A stretch of DNA of 64,000 bases from Aurantiochytrium sp. KH105 (Eukaryota; Sar; Bigyra; Thraustochytrida; Thraustochytriidae): the NCBI GenBank assembly GCA_003116975.1, contig BGKB01000221.1, forward strand, positions 1 to 64,000, given 5' to 3'. The notes under the pieces were generated by a model that saw only the letters and a list, made by a program, of their open reading frames with translations, was not told the origin of the DNA and ran no database searches. Each line of letters begins with the position of its first letter. The first letter of the stretch is position 1. Of this stretch, positions 11,323 through 20,955 are shown one piece after another. Made by a program: the position numbers and the translations under genes.

Positions 11323-11818
11323 GATCGGAGCGGAGCGGCGCTGCGCTGAGCTGTGCTGCGCTTGGAACGCGCGGGTGGTGCTGCGAGAGGCGGAAGCAGG
11401 CAGGCAGGCAGCCCCTCTCTCCCTACAGACTGTGGTTGTTACCTGGCGAGGGCGCGGTTCTTGCAAGGCAGAGACGAGACGAGACGAGACGAGACAGCGA
11501 GGCGGCTCCGCGCGGCGCCGGCAGAACAGAATAGAATCTGCGGAGCCAGCCCCGTACGCGCGCAGCGAGCGAGCTGGCGACGCGGACTCGAGCCAGGGCA
11601 GCAGGCAGGCAGGCAGGCAGGCTGGTCGTCGCCCGTTCGTGCGGCGGCAGAACCCGAGCCCGCGGGGAAGCCCCTCGCGCGCGGTGGCTGTGACTGTGAG
11701 GTCGAGTGGGAGCAAGCAATCACAGCGACTGGACTCCCTCCCGCCGCGCAGACGCTCGAGCAGCACAGGCACGCGAGCAGCACTCGGGAGCAGCCAGCGA
11801 GCTAGCTAGCCAGCTAAA

Positions 11819-11820
11819 TT

Positions 11821-11853
<33 letters not shown>
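11819..11853. repeat. (CCAG)n microsatellite just upstream of GPD1
   Basis: About eight copies of CCAG ending 14 bases before the GPD1 start codon, so it very likely lies in the 5' untranslated leader. Confidence 0.9.
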
Positions 11854-11867
11854 CGAGCGCAGGCAAA

Positions 11868-13043
11868 ATGCTGCAGCGTCTTCAGCAAATGACGCTGGGA
11901 CTCGGCGCCCGCGAAGAGGCCGAGCGACAGGAACACGACAAGATGCCCAAGCCACCACTCAAGGTCTCCATCATTGGGTCTGGAAACTGGGGCTGCACCG
12001 CGGGCATCCTCGTGGCAGAAAATTGCGCCGAAAAACCCAAGCTTTTTAAGGAGGAGGTCCTTATGTGGGTGCACGAGGAGGAGGTCGAGGGCCGCAAGCT
12101 CACAGAGATCATGAACACGGACCATGAAAACGTCAAGTATCTTCCGGGCGTCAAGCTCCCCAAGAACATCGTGGCCGAACCTGACCTGGCCACCGCCTGC
12201 AAGGGCGCTGACGTGCTCATCTTTGTTGTCCCGCATCAGTTCCTCGACGGACTTCTTCCGACCATCAAGGAGAACATGGCCAAAAACGCAATCGCCATCT
12301 CCCTCATCAAGGGCATCGACTTTGACGAGTCTGGCGTCGTCCTCGTTTCGGACGTCATCCGAAAGGGCCTCGGCATCGAGGTCTCGGCGCTCATGGGCGC
12401 AAATGTAGCGTCCGAAATTGCCGATGGCGACTTTGCAGAGGCCACCATCGGCGGCCCGGCCGGCCATGCGCGCGTGCTGCAAGAAGTCTTTCACCGCCCT
12501 AAGTTTCACGTTACCACCGTCCGCGACTCGGATGCCGTCGAGCTTTGCGGCGCTTTGAAAAATATTGTCGCCCTTGGCGCTGGCTTCTGCGACGGTCTCG
12601 GTTATGGCAATAACGCCAAGGCGGCCATCATCCGCATTGGTCTCTTGGAGATTGGACGCTTTATCGAGCTGCGCAGCGGCGAGTTCCCCACGGAAATTCT
12701 CTTGCAGTCGTGCGGCGCCGCCGATCTCATCACGACTTGCTATGGAGGCCGCAACCGCAAGTGCGCCGAGGCTTTCGTGGCTGGAAGCAAGAGCTGGGAG
12801 GAAATTGAGGCTGATCTTCTCGGCGGACAAAAGCTCCAGGGTACGCTCACTTGCGCCGAGGTCTTCAAGGTCCTCGCTGCAGAGTTTCCCAAGGGCAATG
12901 CTGATGACCACTTTCCCCTCTTTTGCAACATTCACCGCATTGCCTTTGAGGGCGCAAAACCGGAGACGATCTTTGACGGCCTTTCCAAGTCTGAAAAAAT
13001 GCTCGAGGAACCTGGCGTGCCTCTCGCGCGCTCAATGCTGTGA
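11868..13043 (+). CDS. GPD1: Glycerol-3-phosphate dehydrogenase (NAD+), cytosolic type
   Basis: Reduces dihydroxyacetone phosphate to sn-glycerol 3-phosphate with NADH, feeding glycerolipid synthesis and redox or osmotic balance. The Rossmann dinucleotide motif is GSGNWG at residues 37-42. Later hallmarks are the ELCGALKNIVALGAG block, with the family's catalytic Lys, the GNNAKAAIIRIG block that binds the triose, and the ADLITTCYGGRNRK segment. The protein is 391 aa; the animal/fungal type has about 350-390. The first 30 residues precede the Rossmann fold and show no clear mitochondrial presequence, so I predict a cytosolic enzyme. In an oil-rich thraustochytrid it would supply the triacylglycerol backbone (inference). 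Confidence 0.97.
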   Translation: MLQRLQQMTLGLGAREEAERQEHDKMPKPPLKVSIIGSGNWGCTAGILVAENCAEKPKLFKEEVLMWVHEEEVEGRKLTEIMNTDHENVKYLPGVKLPKNIVAEPDLATACKGADVLIFVVPHQFLDGLLPTIKENMAKNAIAISLIKGIDFDESGVVLVSDVIRKGLGIEVSALMGANVASEIADGDFAEATIGGPAGHARVLQEVFHRPKFHVTTVRDSDAVELCGALKNIVALGAGFCDGLGYGNNAKAAIIRIGLLEIGRFIELRSGEFPTEILLQSCGAADLITTCYGGRNRKCAEAFVAGSKSWEEIEADLLGGQKLQGTLTCAEVFKVLAAEFPKGNADDHFPLFCNIHRIAFEGAKPETIFDGLSKSEKMLEEPGVPLARSML

Positions 13044-13666
13044 GATACATGAAGAGGAAACCAATGCAATGAAGCAAGCACGCCAAGCAAGCAAGCAACC
13101 AGACAAGCACTTTTTTGCTCCAATTCCGCATCAAATTGCATCCTCCTGCCTGCGTGTGGCCAATTCAACAGAGCCCACGACCCAGGTTTTTGCTCGCCAA
13201 GAAACCACAAACGTGCAGAACGAGCGTCACACCTTCAAAAACGGCACGGCCTTTTTACGTAAAGGCAGTTCCTTTCTTTTGTACTACTTGATCAAACATA
13301 ACCAATCCTTTTGCGAAAATACATCTCGTTGTAGAATTCACGTATAGTGTAAATTCGTTCCCTTGTCTTCCTCTTGTCGTTGACCGCGAGCCAGTCCTGG
13401 CACACCTCCCCCCTCCCCTGCCGGCTGATGCTTCCAGGGAGACGCCGATGTGATGACATCATCATACCGACCATCTCGACTTGTCCGTCCAAAGGCGAGC
13501 CCAGTTCTTGATTAGCGAGCGTGACCAGCACACGAGGCCAAACCCTTGAGGACTCGGGCGCGGCCAAAGAGCAATCCACCAGGCCCCGACGCTGCTGTAG
13601 GTAGACAGACAGACGCCGAGACAAGCTGCCAGCCAGGGCGCTCGGTCGAGGTCCAAAGAACAAGCC
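13044..13666. other. Intergenic, codirectional
   Basis: About 620 bp between GPD1 and the GST-like gene on the same strand. It would hold the GPD1 3' end and the downstream promoter. No gene-like frame or RNA was recognised. Confidence 0.5.
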
Positions 13667-14908
13667 ATGGCGGACTCACAGACAAAGCCAGGCGATGAGG
13701 TTACTCTTCTCGGCATGGAGCAATCTGCCTACACGGGCAAGGCTCACGCGTACCTTCGCTACAAAGGCGTCCCGTTGCGTCTCGTGACGGCGAGTGCCGA
13801 CGTTTACCGCAAGGTGATTCTCCCTCATGTTGGTTGGGCCGTCGTACCGGTCGTTCTTGATGTGGACGGCACGGTCGTGCAAGATACCACTGTCATAATC
13901 GACCACTTTGAGCGCAAGCTTGGAGGAGATCGCCCCGTGATTCCTGCAACGCCCCGTCAACGCCTCGTGTCGAGCATCTTGGAAACTTTTGGCGACCAAT
14001 GGCTCATTATGGCAGGCATGCATTACCGATGGAGCTTTCCTGAGCAACTTGATTATCTCGCGCATGAATGGGATCGTGCTGGCCAACCCGCGCGACATGC
14101 CAAGTCCTCTCCGCAGGACGCTGTTGCACGGATCAAGCTGGCCAGAAGGAACATGACACAGTTTTCCGGCATGCTTCCAGGTCTCGGCGTCTCGCCAGAA
14201 ACGATTCCTGGCATCGAAGCGACCTACAAGTTCTTTCTTGAGGCCATGACCACACATTTGCAGCAGCACCGCTATCTTCTCGGAGACGCTCCCTGCGCTG
14301 GAGACTTTGGTCTCATCACCTTTTTATACGCGCACCTCTATCGCGATCCCGTGCCTGGGAAAATGATGAAGGAAAGTTTTCCTGCAGTCGCAGAGTATGT
14401 GGAGCGGGTTCGGGGCTTCGCACACCCGGGTCCGGAGCAGTCGCACACCTTCGATGAGACGTCGCGCAAATTTTCATCCGAACCTGTTGGTGCCGCTGGC
14501 TTTTTGTCCGATGATCAGATTCCGCGCACACTCATGCCAATCTTACGCTTGTTCTGTTCAGATCACCTGCCGATCCTTCTCAATACGGTCGATGCGCTCA
14601 AGAGGTACATTGCTGAACATCCCGACAAACTTTCCGCAGAGCTCCCTCGAGGCCTCGGATCTGCCCACTTTCAGATTGGGGGCCACAGCGGCTCCCGCGC
14701 CGTCCAGTCCTTCGACGCATGGAAGTTCCAGCGCATTGTCGATGTGGCACGTGCGGACCCATCATGTCGCACATTCTTATCGGAGATTGGGCCGCATGCG
14801 CTCGCCATTGCGGATGTCGATCTTTCGAAATGCCGTTTGGTCAAGCCCCCCGGGCCCAACCGCAAATCTACTCTCTACCTCGAAAAGTATGTCTCTTCTT
14901 CGATGTGA
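13667..14908 (+). CDS. Glutathione S-transferase-like protein, 413 aa
   Basis: Residues about 10-90 match a thioredoxin-fold GST N-terminal domain: beta strand EVTLLGMEQSAYTGKAHAYL, the cis-Pro region AVVPVV with Pro61, and the VQDTTVIIDHFE segment equivalent to the glutathione-contacting ES/DS turn. Residues about 95-270 form an all-helical GST C-terminal domain containing GDAPCAGDFGLITFLYAHLYRDP, the usual N-capping box region. Residues 280-413 form an extra helical tail not found in ordinary GSTs of about 220 aa. There is no targeting signal. No obvious catalytic Ser, Tyr or Cys can be assigned at the active-site position, so the activity is uncertain; it could be a non-catalytic GST-fold protein. 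Confidence 0.75.
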   Translation: MADSQTKPGDEVTLLGMEQSAYTGKAHAYLRYKGVPLRLVTASADVYRKVILPHVGWAVVPVVLDVDGTVVQDTTVIIDHFERKLGGDRPVIPATPRQRLVSSILETFGDQWLIMAGMHYRWSFPEQLDYLAHEWDRAGQPARHAKSSPQDAVARIKLARRNMTQFSGMLPGLGVSPETIPGIEATYKFFLEAMTTHLQQHRYLLGDAPCAGDFGLITFLYAHLYRDPVPGKMMKESFPAVAEYVERVRGFAHPGPEQSHTFDETSRKFSSEPVGAAGFLSDDQIPRTLMPILRLFCSDHLPILLNTVDALKRYIAEHPDKLSAELPRGLGSAHFQIGGHSGSRAVQSFDAWKFQRIVDVARADPSCRTFLSEIGPHALAIADVDLSKCRLVKPPGPNRKSTLYLEKYVSSSM

Positions 14909-15496
14909 ACAATCAAGACCAGCAGATTTACCTTCGTATACCACATCAAACCCAAAAGGTTTATCTTTCTCATTATTTCTTTTTCATTGATCCCTGCACT
15001 TTCCCCGTCACGATTGATGCTGGACGCTGTTGACAAGTGATTGGTTGTCACAACTTGCGCACGAGCATAGACCTGCTGATCAACGAATGAAATCAGCATT
15101 CTCAGCATCTATACTTTTTTGTCTCCCTATCATAACCGCATTGACGGCATCCATCAGGAAAACTGGTTGTTTCCGAGCCTCAGCTTCTCTCCGTATCAAT
15201 GACCCCCAACAAAGGCTTCGAGCGTGGGACCCGTGCCGGCCGCCCGAATCCATTTTTCCAGGATTTTTGCACGGGCCCGCCGACCGTACGCACTCCCTGT
15301 CCTGGACAAAGCTGTCCTTCCCGACCTCTTGCGCGTGTCTGCCCGCGCGATCTGCAGCCTGCCGCCCCTGCAGCCTGCCGCGGCCGCTCCCATCCCCTCC
15401 CTCCCCCTCCTCGCGTTGCGCGTCGCACTGCTTCTCCGCATGGCGGCATGCGGATGTGAAGGGGCGCGTGCCAGCCATTACGAGCGATCCCTAACA

Positions 15497-15511
15497 GCAA
15501 GCCAGCCAGCC

Positions 15512-15545
<34 letters not shown>

Positions 15546-15593
15546 GAAGCAAGCAAGCAAGCAAGCAAGCAAGGAAGCAAGAAGCAAGCAAGC
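15497..15593. repeat. (AAGC)n microsatellite, imperfect
   Basis: Nearly 100 bp of AAGC with AAGG interruptions, beginning as CCAG units. It lies about 410 bp upstream of the next start codon. Confidence 0.95.
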
Positions 15594-15904
15594 GTGAGTC
15601 CCACTTGCGGGCGCGCATAAAGCCCTTGCCTGCACGCGCCGCAAGTGGCGCAAAGCGCGACGTGGCACTAGCGCCTCGTGAGTTGGAGTATAGCACAGTA
15701 TACATACAATAGTAGCACGCACGACGGGAGCTCCTGGTTGCACAACTCCGCTCGCTCGCGGCAGAGTCCGAAGCCCCGCGTCGCGACGGCGCGCGAGGCT
15801 CGAACGCGGGCCAGCGCGCAGCGCCGGGGCCCTCGGCTCGGCAGAAAGCGGCGCCGCGTGGCGGAAAGCGGCTGCGGCGCGGCAGGCATCGGAGATCGGC
15901 TGCG

Positions 15905-15974
15905 CGCTCGTGCTCGTGCTCGTGCTCGTGCAGCAGAAGCTCGTGCAGCAGAAGCTCGTGCAGCAGAAGCTCGA
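15905..15974. repeat. CGTGCT and 15-bp tandem repeats
   Basis: Four units of GCTCGT pass into three copies of the 15-mer GCTCGTGCAGCAGAA. The array ends about 28 bases upstream of the following start codon, so it is probably in the 5' leader. Confidence 0.9.
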
Positions 15975-16002
15975 GCTGAGAGGCTGCCGGCCGCGGTGAA
16001 GC

Positions 16003-18999
16003 ATGGCGAGCTGGAGACCCGGAGGAACCCGGTCGTTGAGCAGGGCCGAGGCGCGCAGCGTCGTGCAGCGCGGGCTCGAGGACGCCGACGGCGTCGGGCA
16101 GACCATGATGCGCGAGCGCAGGGTCGAGCGGCGCAAAGAGGTCGAGCAACAAAGCGCCCACCAAAGGAGACGCGAGGAGCGGCGGCGCGAAACGGAGCGC
16201 CTGCGCAGAGAAGCGGACGAACTGCTGAGGAGAGACGAGCTCAGCGAGAGCAGCAGCGACTCGCTGGGGGATGACTTCTCGAGTACCTCTGGCAGCAGCA
16301 CACTTACGGACGATGACGAGGAAGAAGACGGGCTTGCGGCTGGCCAGGATTTTGAGATCGTCGAGGCAGAAGATGCCCAGCTGAGCGACCCTAGCGAAGA
16401 GGATGACGCTTTTGAATTTAGCAGTGACGAGGGCGACCCTGATAAGATCGATGAAGACGACGAGGTCGCCGTGACACTGGTCGAAATCCAGACGCAGATC
16501 TCGGCACCTTCGAGAGGGAGACGATCCGAGAGCGAGTCTTCACAAAGGTCTCGATCTGCGAGCGCAGCCGACCTCCGTGAGCGCGCGGCTCTCGAGTTCC
16601 AGCCGATCTTCAGTCCAAAGGTCGGCAAAAATACGCGGAGTAGTAGCAGAACCCGTCGCCATCGCTCTCGCCATCATCGTCGTTCCCGAGGAGATAGTGA
16701 CAGCAGCGACAGCGACAACGAAAGTAGTAGCCAAAGTAGCGAAAGCGATAGTGACGATAGCTTCCCCCTGCGGAAAAGAAGGAGCCACACGAATACACGA
16801 ACTCGTCATTCGACGCAGAAATTGGACAAGCTTGTTCAGAGTCCAAAATCCTCGCGAAGTAGAGCCAGCAGCCACAAGAGTCACAAGAGTCACAAGAGCT
16901 CCGCTAGCAAACGCGCTGGCCGCGCGCATGAACGGAAAGGAAAACTGCTGGACGACGCGCGCGTTGTAAGATCGCGACGGTCCTCAAGTGTAGCAGCACG
17001 CTCCCATCGCTCTGGGAAGACTGAAAAGCGGCATTCTGAAAAGAATCATCGTCGCAACAACAAAGAAGAGCGTCGCAAGTCTCTTGGGCATGGCAAGAGC
17101 AAGAAAGGCGCATCAAGCAAGCACAGCAAGGATAAATCCAAGTCTCGGAAGCGGAAACGGTCGAGTCGGCGTTCAGGTCGTGGTGGTGGTGGCCTGCTGC
17201 AGAGCTGTGGAACATTCTTGCTTCGAACGGGCTTACTTGCGATCGTCTTCACGGTTGGGTACCGCAAGCTACTCGGTGCCGGTGAACCTGACAGCGTACT
17301 AAGCGATTCCGTGCCATGGCCACACGGAACTTTCACCTTTGCGCCGTATCGAAGCTGGGCCCCTGCCGAAACGGTTTTGAGCCCTGACGTTGCGCTAATG
17401 GACGCGGCTACCAGCTTCGTACCAGCTGCCCCCTTTGACGCACCGATGCAATCTCCTGGCGCCGAGTCTTTCAAGCACGGGGCGATGGCAGTGGACGCCA
17501 CGGGGTCTCGCGCCGTGGTTGCCGGAAACGGTATCTTGGCAGGATACACGACCGAGACGCTGCGCAGCGTGTGGAGCGCGCCCCTTCTCGAAGCAGATCG
17601 TCCACGAGCCATGTCACATATCCGCCTGCATGGAGATATGGTGCTCTACCCTGGCAGCTGCCATTCCGTGGACTCCTTTCGAGTTGCGGATGGCGTGCCC
17701 GGGTGGAGTCTTTCTCTACCAGAAGGTGTGGATGCCTGCCGGATCGTCGACATTGCGCCAGCCGTTGGCGGCAAGTGTCACGTTGCGCTGACTCTTGACG
17801 GCGACCTCGTGGGCATTGACCCCTCCACGGGCACTATTTGTGCTCCTCGCCGTAAGCTCGCGTGTCCTAGTGGAACTGACTGCGTACACTCGCGCCGCCT
17901 TGCCACCCTTGGACGAAACATTTACATCAAATCAAACACCATTCTCGACCCGTCCTCACAGACCGGGTCCGATGCGGTGTACCTGGTGCGTCTCATTGAC
18001 GCTGATGCAGACCTTTACCAGCCTTTCATGTTCAGAGTGTCCAAGGCCAAAGCACTTCCCAAGGGAACTACGCAAGCTTCCGGCCCAGCGCTCGTTCTTG
18101 CTGCCCTTGACGGTCAGCAAGTCGTCACGCTGCACGGTTGCCACGCGTATGGGTTTCATGCAGACGGTCTCCAAGACCTGTGGTCTCTTGATCTCTGTGG
18201 ACCGGAATACCGCCCTCTTCGTTACGTGGAAAGCAGTTCGGACGGCGCTGAGATTGTCATTACAGACGATAACAGAATGCACCGTCTCATTCTCTCGCCG
18301 CGAGGACGAGCTCCAGAGCTTTCTTGGTCCGCCGACTTTCGCGGACTCTTCCCGCGCTTGCACAGACTCGAGGAGGCCCGCGTTCTGTCCGCACCCATCA
18401 TCCGCGACAATGGAATTCTTGTTCGCATCGGCACCTCGCGCGGATCGGCGCGCGTGCCCATTCAAGCTGGCCTCGCTTTGATAGACAAGGGAACCGGTGT
18501 TGTGCGCTGGTTCACCGCTTCGACGCAGCTTTCTCGCGGCAATCTCGCGGTTGACGTTGGGGGCGGCGTGCTTTCCTTTGCTGACGGGACCCATCAAGAG
18601 GCCGAGGATCTCGTCGGTGTAGACTTGCTCAACGATGGTTTTGGCCGGCGTGCTGCTAGCGCACGTTCCGGAATTCAGCGTCTAACGTGCTCTGACTGGA
18701 ATGTCGCCGAGTCTGAGATCACGGATCTCGCGCGGGCCCGTGTCAGTCTAGCAGAGTCTTGCTCGAATGCTGGATGGCTCGGTCGCAGCATGAAGAACGA
18801 GCCTGCAGCCAAGGTTAATGCGGCCCTTGCCACAGTCCTTACGTCTCAGGCTGCCCGCGCAGCCGAGCATACGGGGAGCGCACAAAAGGCTTCGAATTTG
18901 AACTCTGCAGCCGAGCAGGCGCGTTTGACCTCTGATGGTCTCCTCGGACTCAACGATCCTCGTAGAATCGCCGGCATCCTGCAACAAGCTGTGCATTGA
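16003..18999 (+). CDS. RS-rich type II membrane protein with predicted beta-propeller ectodomain
   Basis: I do not recognise a named ortholog. Residues 1 to about 395 are cytosolic-type low complexity: an Arg/Glu coiled-coil-like stretch, an acidic Ser/Asp/Glu block, then long Ser/Arg/Lys/His-rich tracts resembling RS domains. One hydrophobic segment follows at about residues 402-420 (LLQSCGTFLLRTGLLAIVF), flanked by Lys/Arg on the N side, predicting N-in/C-out topology. The C-terminal roughly 560 residues contain repeated strand patterns such as VAGNGILAGYTTETLRSVW and VALTLDGDLVGIDPSTGTI, which look like PQQ/quinoprotein-type beta-propeller blades, with several Cys that could pair in the lumen. 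The nearest analogy is to ER lumenal sensor propellers, but orientation and cytosolic domain differ. Function unknown. Confidence 0.8.
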   Translation: MASWRPGGTRSLSRAEARSVVQRGLEDADGVGQTMMRERRVERRKEVEQQSAHQRRREERRRETERLRREADELLRRDELSESSSDSLGDDFSSTSGSSTLTDDDEEEDGLAAGQDFEIVEAEDAQLSDPSEEDDAFEFSSDEGDPDKIDEDDEVAVTLVEIQTQISAPSRGRRSESESSQRSRSASAADLRERAALEFQPIFSPKVGKNTRSSSRTRRHRSRHHRRSRGDSDSSDSDNESSSQSSESDSDDSFPLRKRRSHTNTRTRHSTQKLDKLVQSPKSSRSRASSHKSHKSHKSSASKRAGRAHERKGKLLDDARVVRSRRSSSVAARSHRSGKTEKRHSEKNHRRNNKEERRKSLGHGKSKKGASSKHSKDKSKSRKRKRSSRRSGRGGGGLLQSCGTFLLRTGLLAIVFTVGYRKLLGAGEPDSVLSDSVPWPHGTFTFAPYRSWAPAETVLSPDVALMDAATSFVPAAPFDAPMQSPGAESFKHGAMAVDATGSRAVVAGNGILAGYTTETLRSVWSAPLLEADRPRAMSHIRLHGDMVLYPGSCHSVDSFRVADGVPGWSLSLPEGVDACRIVDIAPAVGGKCHVALTLDGDLVGIDPSTGTICAPRRKLACPSGTDCVHSRRLATLGRNIYIKSNTILDPSSQTGSDAVYLVRLIDADADLYQPFMFRVSKAKALPKGTTQASGPALVLAALDGQQVVTLHGCHAYGFHADGLQDLWSLDLCGPEYRPLRYVESSSDGAEIVITDDNRMHRLILSPRGRAPELSWSADFRGLFPRLHRLEEARVLSAPIIRDNGILVRIGTSRGSARVPIQAGLALIDKGTGVVRWFTASTQLSRGNLAVDVGGGVLSFADGTHQEAEDLVGVDLLNDGFGRRAASARSGIQRLTCSDWNVAESEITDLARARVSLAESCSNAGWLGRSMKNEPAAKVNAALATVLTSQAARAAEHTGSAQKASNLNSAAEQARLTSDGLLGLNDPRRIAGILQQAVH

Positions 19000-19182
19000 C
19001 AAATCTGATTTTGAGTGTGTATCCGGAGCGACAAAGAATGAGCGAACGGGCGCTTCTTTGCGACGAACGGGCGCTTCTTTGCGACGAACGGGCGCTCTGC
19101 GGCGGAAGACTCAAGTTTACATTCGAGTCCCGCACTGAGTACATTCAAATTTACAGAAACCTTTTTTGTTTTTTGTTGTTCT

Positions 19183-20955
19183 TCATGATTCAATATAGGC
19201 CGCCGAGGAGGCCACCTTGTCACTCACAGTCGAATTGTTGCTCTGCTTCGTCGCATTGGTGCTTCGCGATGCTGCTGTATGGAAACGTTCAATTTCGCGC
19301 TGCGTCTCGCAGTACTTTGTCCATGCATTCCCGTTTGCAGGGTCTGCAGCGCAAAAGCGAGCAAAGAGGTCCATCAACATAAGCTCGATTTGCTGGATCT
19401 TGAGCTCCGAAAAGCAGCGTGTTGGTAGCGGATACTTGGCGCCAAAGTGCACTGCACCGGTCTCACCAACGTCCCCAGCATCTTCTTCCACCAAGTCGAG
19501 CAATTCGAGACTGTTCATATTTCTCTTTTGACTACCGCTCGCGTCGGTACCGTCGGGCGCAACCTTGAGCGAATCTAAACGCCCTCGTCGCAACGAAGAA
19601 AAGCGTCGTCCACTCTCTGTGAAGGGAGACTGAGTCTGCCGTTTCATGAATGAACGGACGTTGTCGCTCTCAATCATCGCCTTGCATGTGGTTACGGCAC
19701 CACTCTCCGCGTTGATCTCATACGGAGCCCCTGGACTGACAAATTTTTCGAAAATTCGGATCGCTTCGCGCACCTTCATTTGTAGAAATGCCTCCCCAGC
19801 AGCGCTCAAGGTCACTGTGGCAACCTCACCCACTGTTGAGCTGGAGACCTGGGTTCCACGGGAATTGTCACTGTTTTGCGCTGCAGAAAACGACATATTG
19901 CGGTCATCAAAGTTAGCCTCAAAGGCGCTCACTTCCCGGATGAAGAGCAACATTTCCACGCACAGCTCCGCTTTGAAAAAGGGTAAAAGCAACGCGTACC
20001 CTTCGCTCGAGTTGATAAAGCCCTCAAGTAGGTCAAACTCAGACATCTGACGACTGTCCCCGAGAATGTTGTTTGTTATATGAAGATCACGCCAGTTCCT
20101 CCATACATAGAAGAGAGGCTGGAAACAAATATCGTACATGAACCACGCCCCTGCAATCACATACAGAGCATGTTCCGGCATTCTGTTAACCCACCCAAGG
20201 CGAGACGCCATCACAGCTATGGAAGTTAGCGTTGCGAAGACAATGATTCGAACGTTCGTCCGCTTCACCAGACGTTTCACTCCAAGATGATCTCCTTCCT
20301 TTGACACAACGCCGAACTCATACGAGATTCCGATACCAATGGCGACGCAGATTGACGAGTACAAACCTCCCACGAGAAAGTACCCGACAACGAGATATAT
20401 TGGCGACCATTGTGTCTCCATGCATTCAAACATGGTGAGCCAAGGTGACCCATCAGGATGTGGTTCGATGAGGAGCAAGATTGTCGTAAGAGAACCGATC
20501 GCTCCCAGCGTTTCCGCAATCTGTAAATATCGTACGTATTTCGGGATGTCCGCCAGATAACAGCGAGCGAATCGCTGGAACAGATTGGGTTGAACAATCG
20601 TTCCCATGTTGTCGTCCTCCGAATGCGATGAGACGTTTGCACCATAGCGAAAGCACAGGTAAAAGTGCGAATACAGCTGTATAAATGGACGTAAGATAAA
20701 CAGCGCACAAGTTGTTGAAATGACCTCGTAGGATCGACATGATGCAAAAGCAACATTGCACAGCGCCAACACTTTTGCGGAATTTTGGATCGAAATCGGA
20801 ATAACAATACGAATCGCTTCTCGCACCCCTCGCACTTTGATGAAACGAATGTGTCGCCACTTGTAGAGCAGAAATAAGGGAAGAATGTGTAAAATAAAGA
20901 CGCCAAGGTAAAGGAATATACCAGCATACCTATCGTTCGCGAGGAATGTCTGCAT
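19183..20955 (-). CDS. Seven-transmembrane protein with C-terminal RGS domain
   Basis: Seven hydrophobic segments are visible at about residues 11-32, 50-73, 81-103, 143-163, 184-210, 234-252 and 263-285. A cytosolic region from about 305 follows, starting FDLLEGFINSSEGYALLLPFF and KAELCVEMLLFIREV, typical of helices of an RGS domain, which accelerates GTP hydrolysis by G-alpha subunits. The later RGS helices (KVREAIRIFEKFV and DNVRSFM) are separated from these by a Ser/Asn-rich insertion of about 60 residues, and a second insertion precedes a C-terminal helix (IQQIELMLMDLF). The order 7TM then RGS resembles plant AtRGS1 and similar protist proteins. It has 590 aa and no N-terminal signal peptide. 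Probably a plasma-membrane G-protein regulator; ligand unknown. Confidence 0.82.
   Translation of the reverse strand: MQTFLANDRYAGIFLYLGVFILHILPLFLLYKWRHIRFIKVRGVREAIRIVIPISIQNSAKVLALCNVAFASCRSYEVISTTCALFILRPFIQLYSHFYLCFRYGANVSSHSEDDNMGTIVQPNLFQRFARCYLADIPKYVRYLQIAETLGAIGSLTTILLLIEPHPDGSPWLTMFECMETQWSPIYLVVGYFLVGGLYSSICVAIGIGISYEFGVVSKEGDHLGVKRLVKRTNVRIIVFATLTSIAVMASRLGWVNRMPEHALYVIAGAWFMYDICFQPLFYVWRNWRDLHITNNILGDSRQMSEFDLLEGFINSSEGYALLLPFFKAELCVEMLLFIREVSAFEANFDDRNMSFSAAQNSDNSRGTQVSSSTVGEVATVTLSAAGEAFLQMKVREAIRIFEKFVSPGAPYEINAESGAVTTCKAMIESDNVRSFMKRQTQSPFTESGRRFSSLRRGRLDSLKVAPDGTDASGSQKRNMNSLELLDLVEEDAGDVGETGAVHFGAKYPLPTRCFSELKIQQIELMLMDLFARFCAADPANGNAWTKYCETQREIERFHTAASRSTNATKQSNNSTVSDKVASSAAYIES

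Larger units (their letters stand above)
9325..11867. other. Long divergent spacer, microsatellite-rich
   Basis: About 2.5 kb between RTF2 (-) and glycerol-3-phosphate dehydrogenase (+). All open frames are short, overlapping and compositionally driven. It contains GAAA repeats (10457-10494), an AATG-type run (10931-10992), TTGC (11276-11322), GAGAC (about 11473-11496), CAGG (about 11599-11622) and CCAG (11819-11853) repeats. No RNA gene was recognised. It probably carries both promoters and the 5' leaders. Confidence 0.55.
14909..16002. other. Intergenic spacer with AAGC repeat
   Basis: About 1.1 kb between two + strand genes. It holds the long AAGC microsatellite and a 15-bp tandem repeat just before the next start codon. 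Open frames are shadows or repeat artefacts. Confidence 0.5.

Noticed and set aside
11814..12935. 373-codon - strand frame opposite GPD1
   Set aside because: Antisense shadow of GPD1.
15180..16628. 482-codon - strand frame
   Set aside because: Runs through the AAGC repeat and antisense to the RS-rich gene; composition is repeat-driven.
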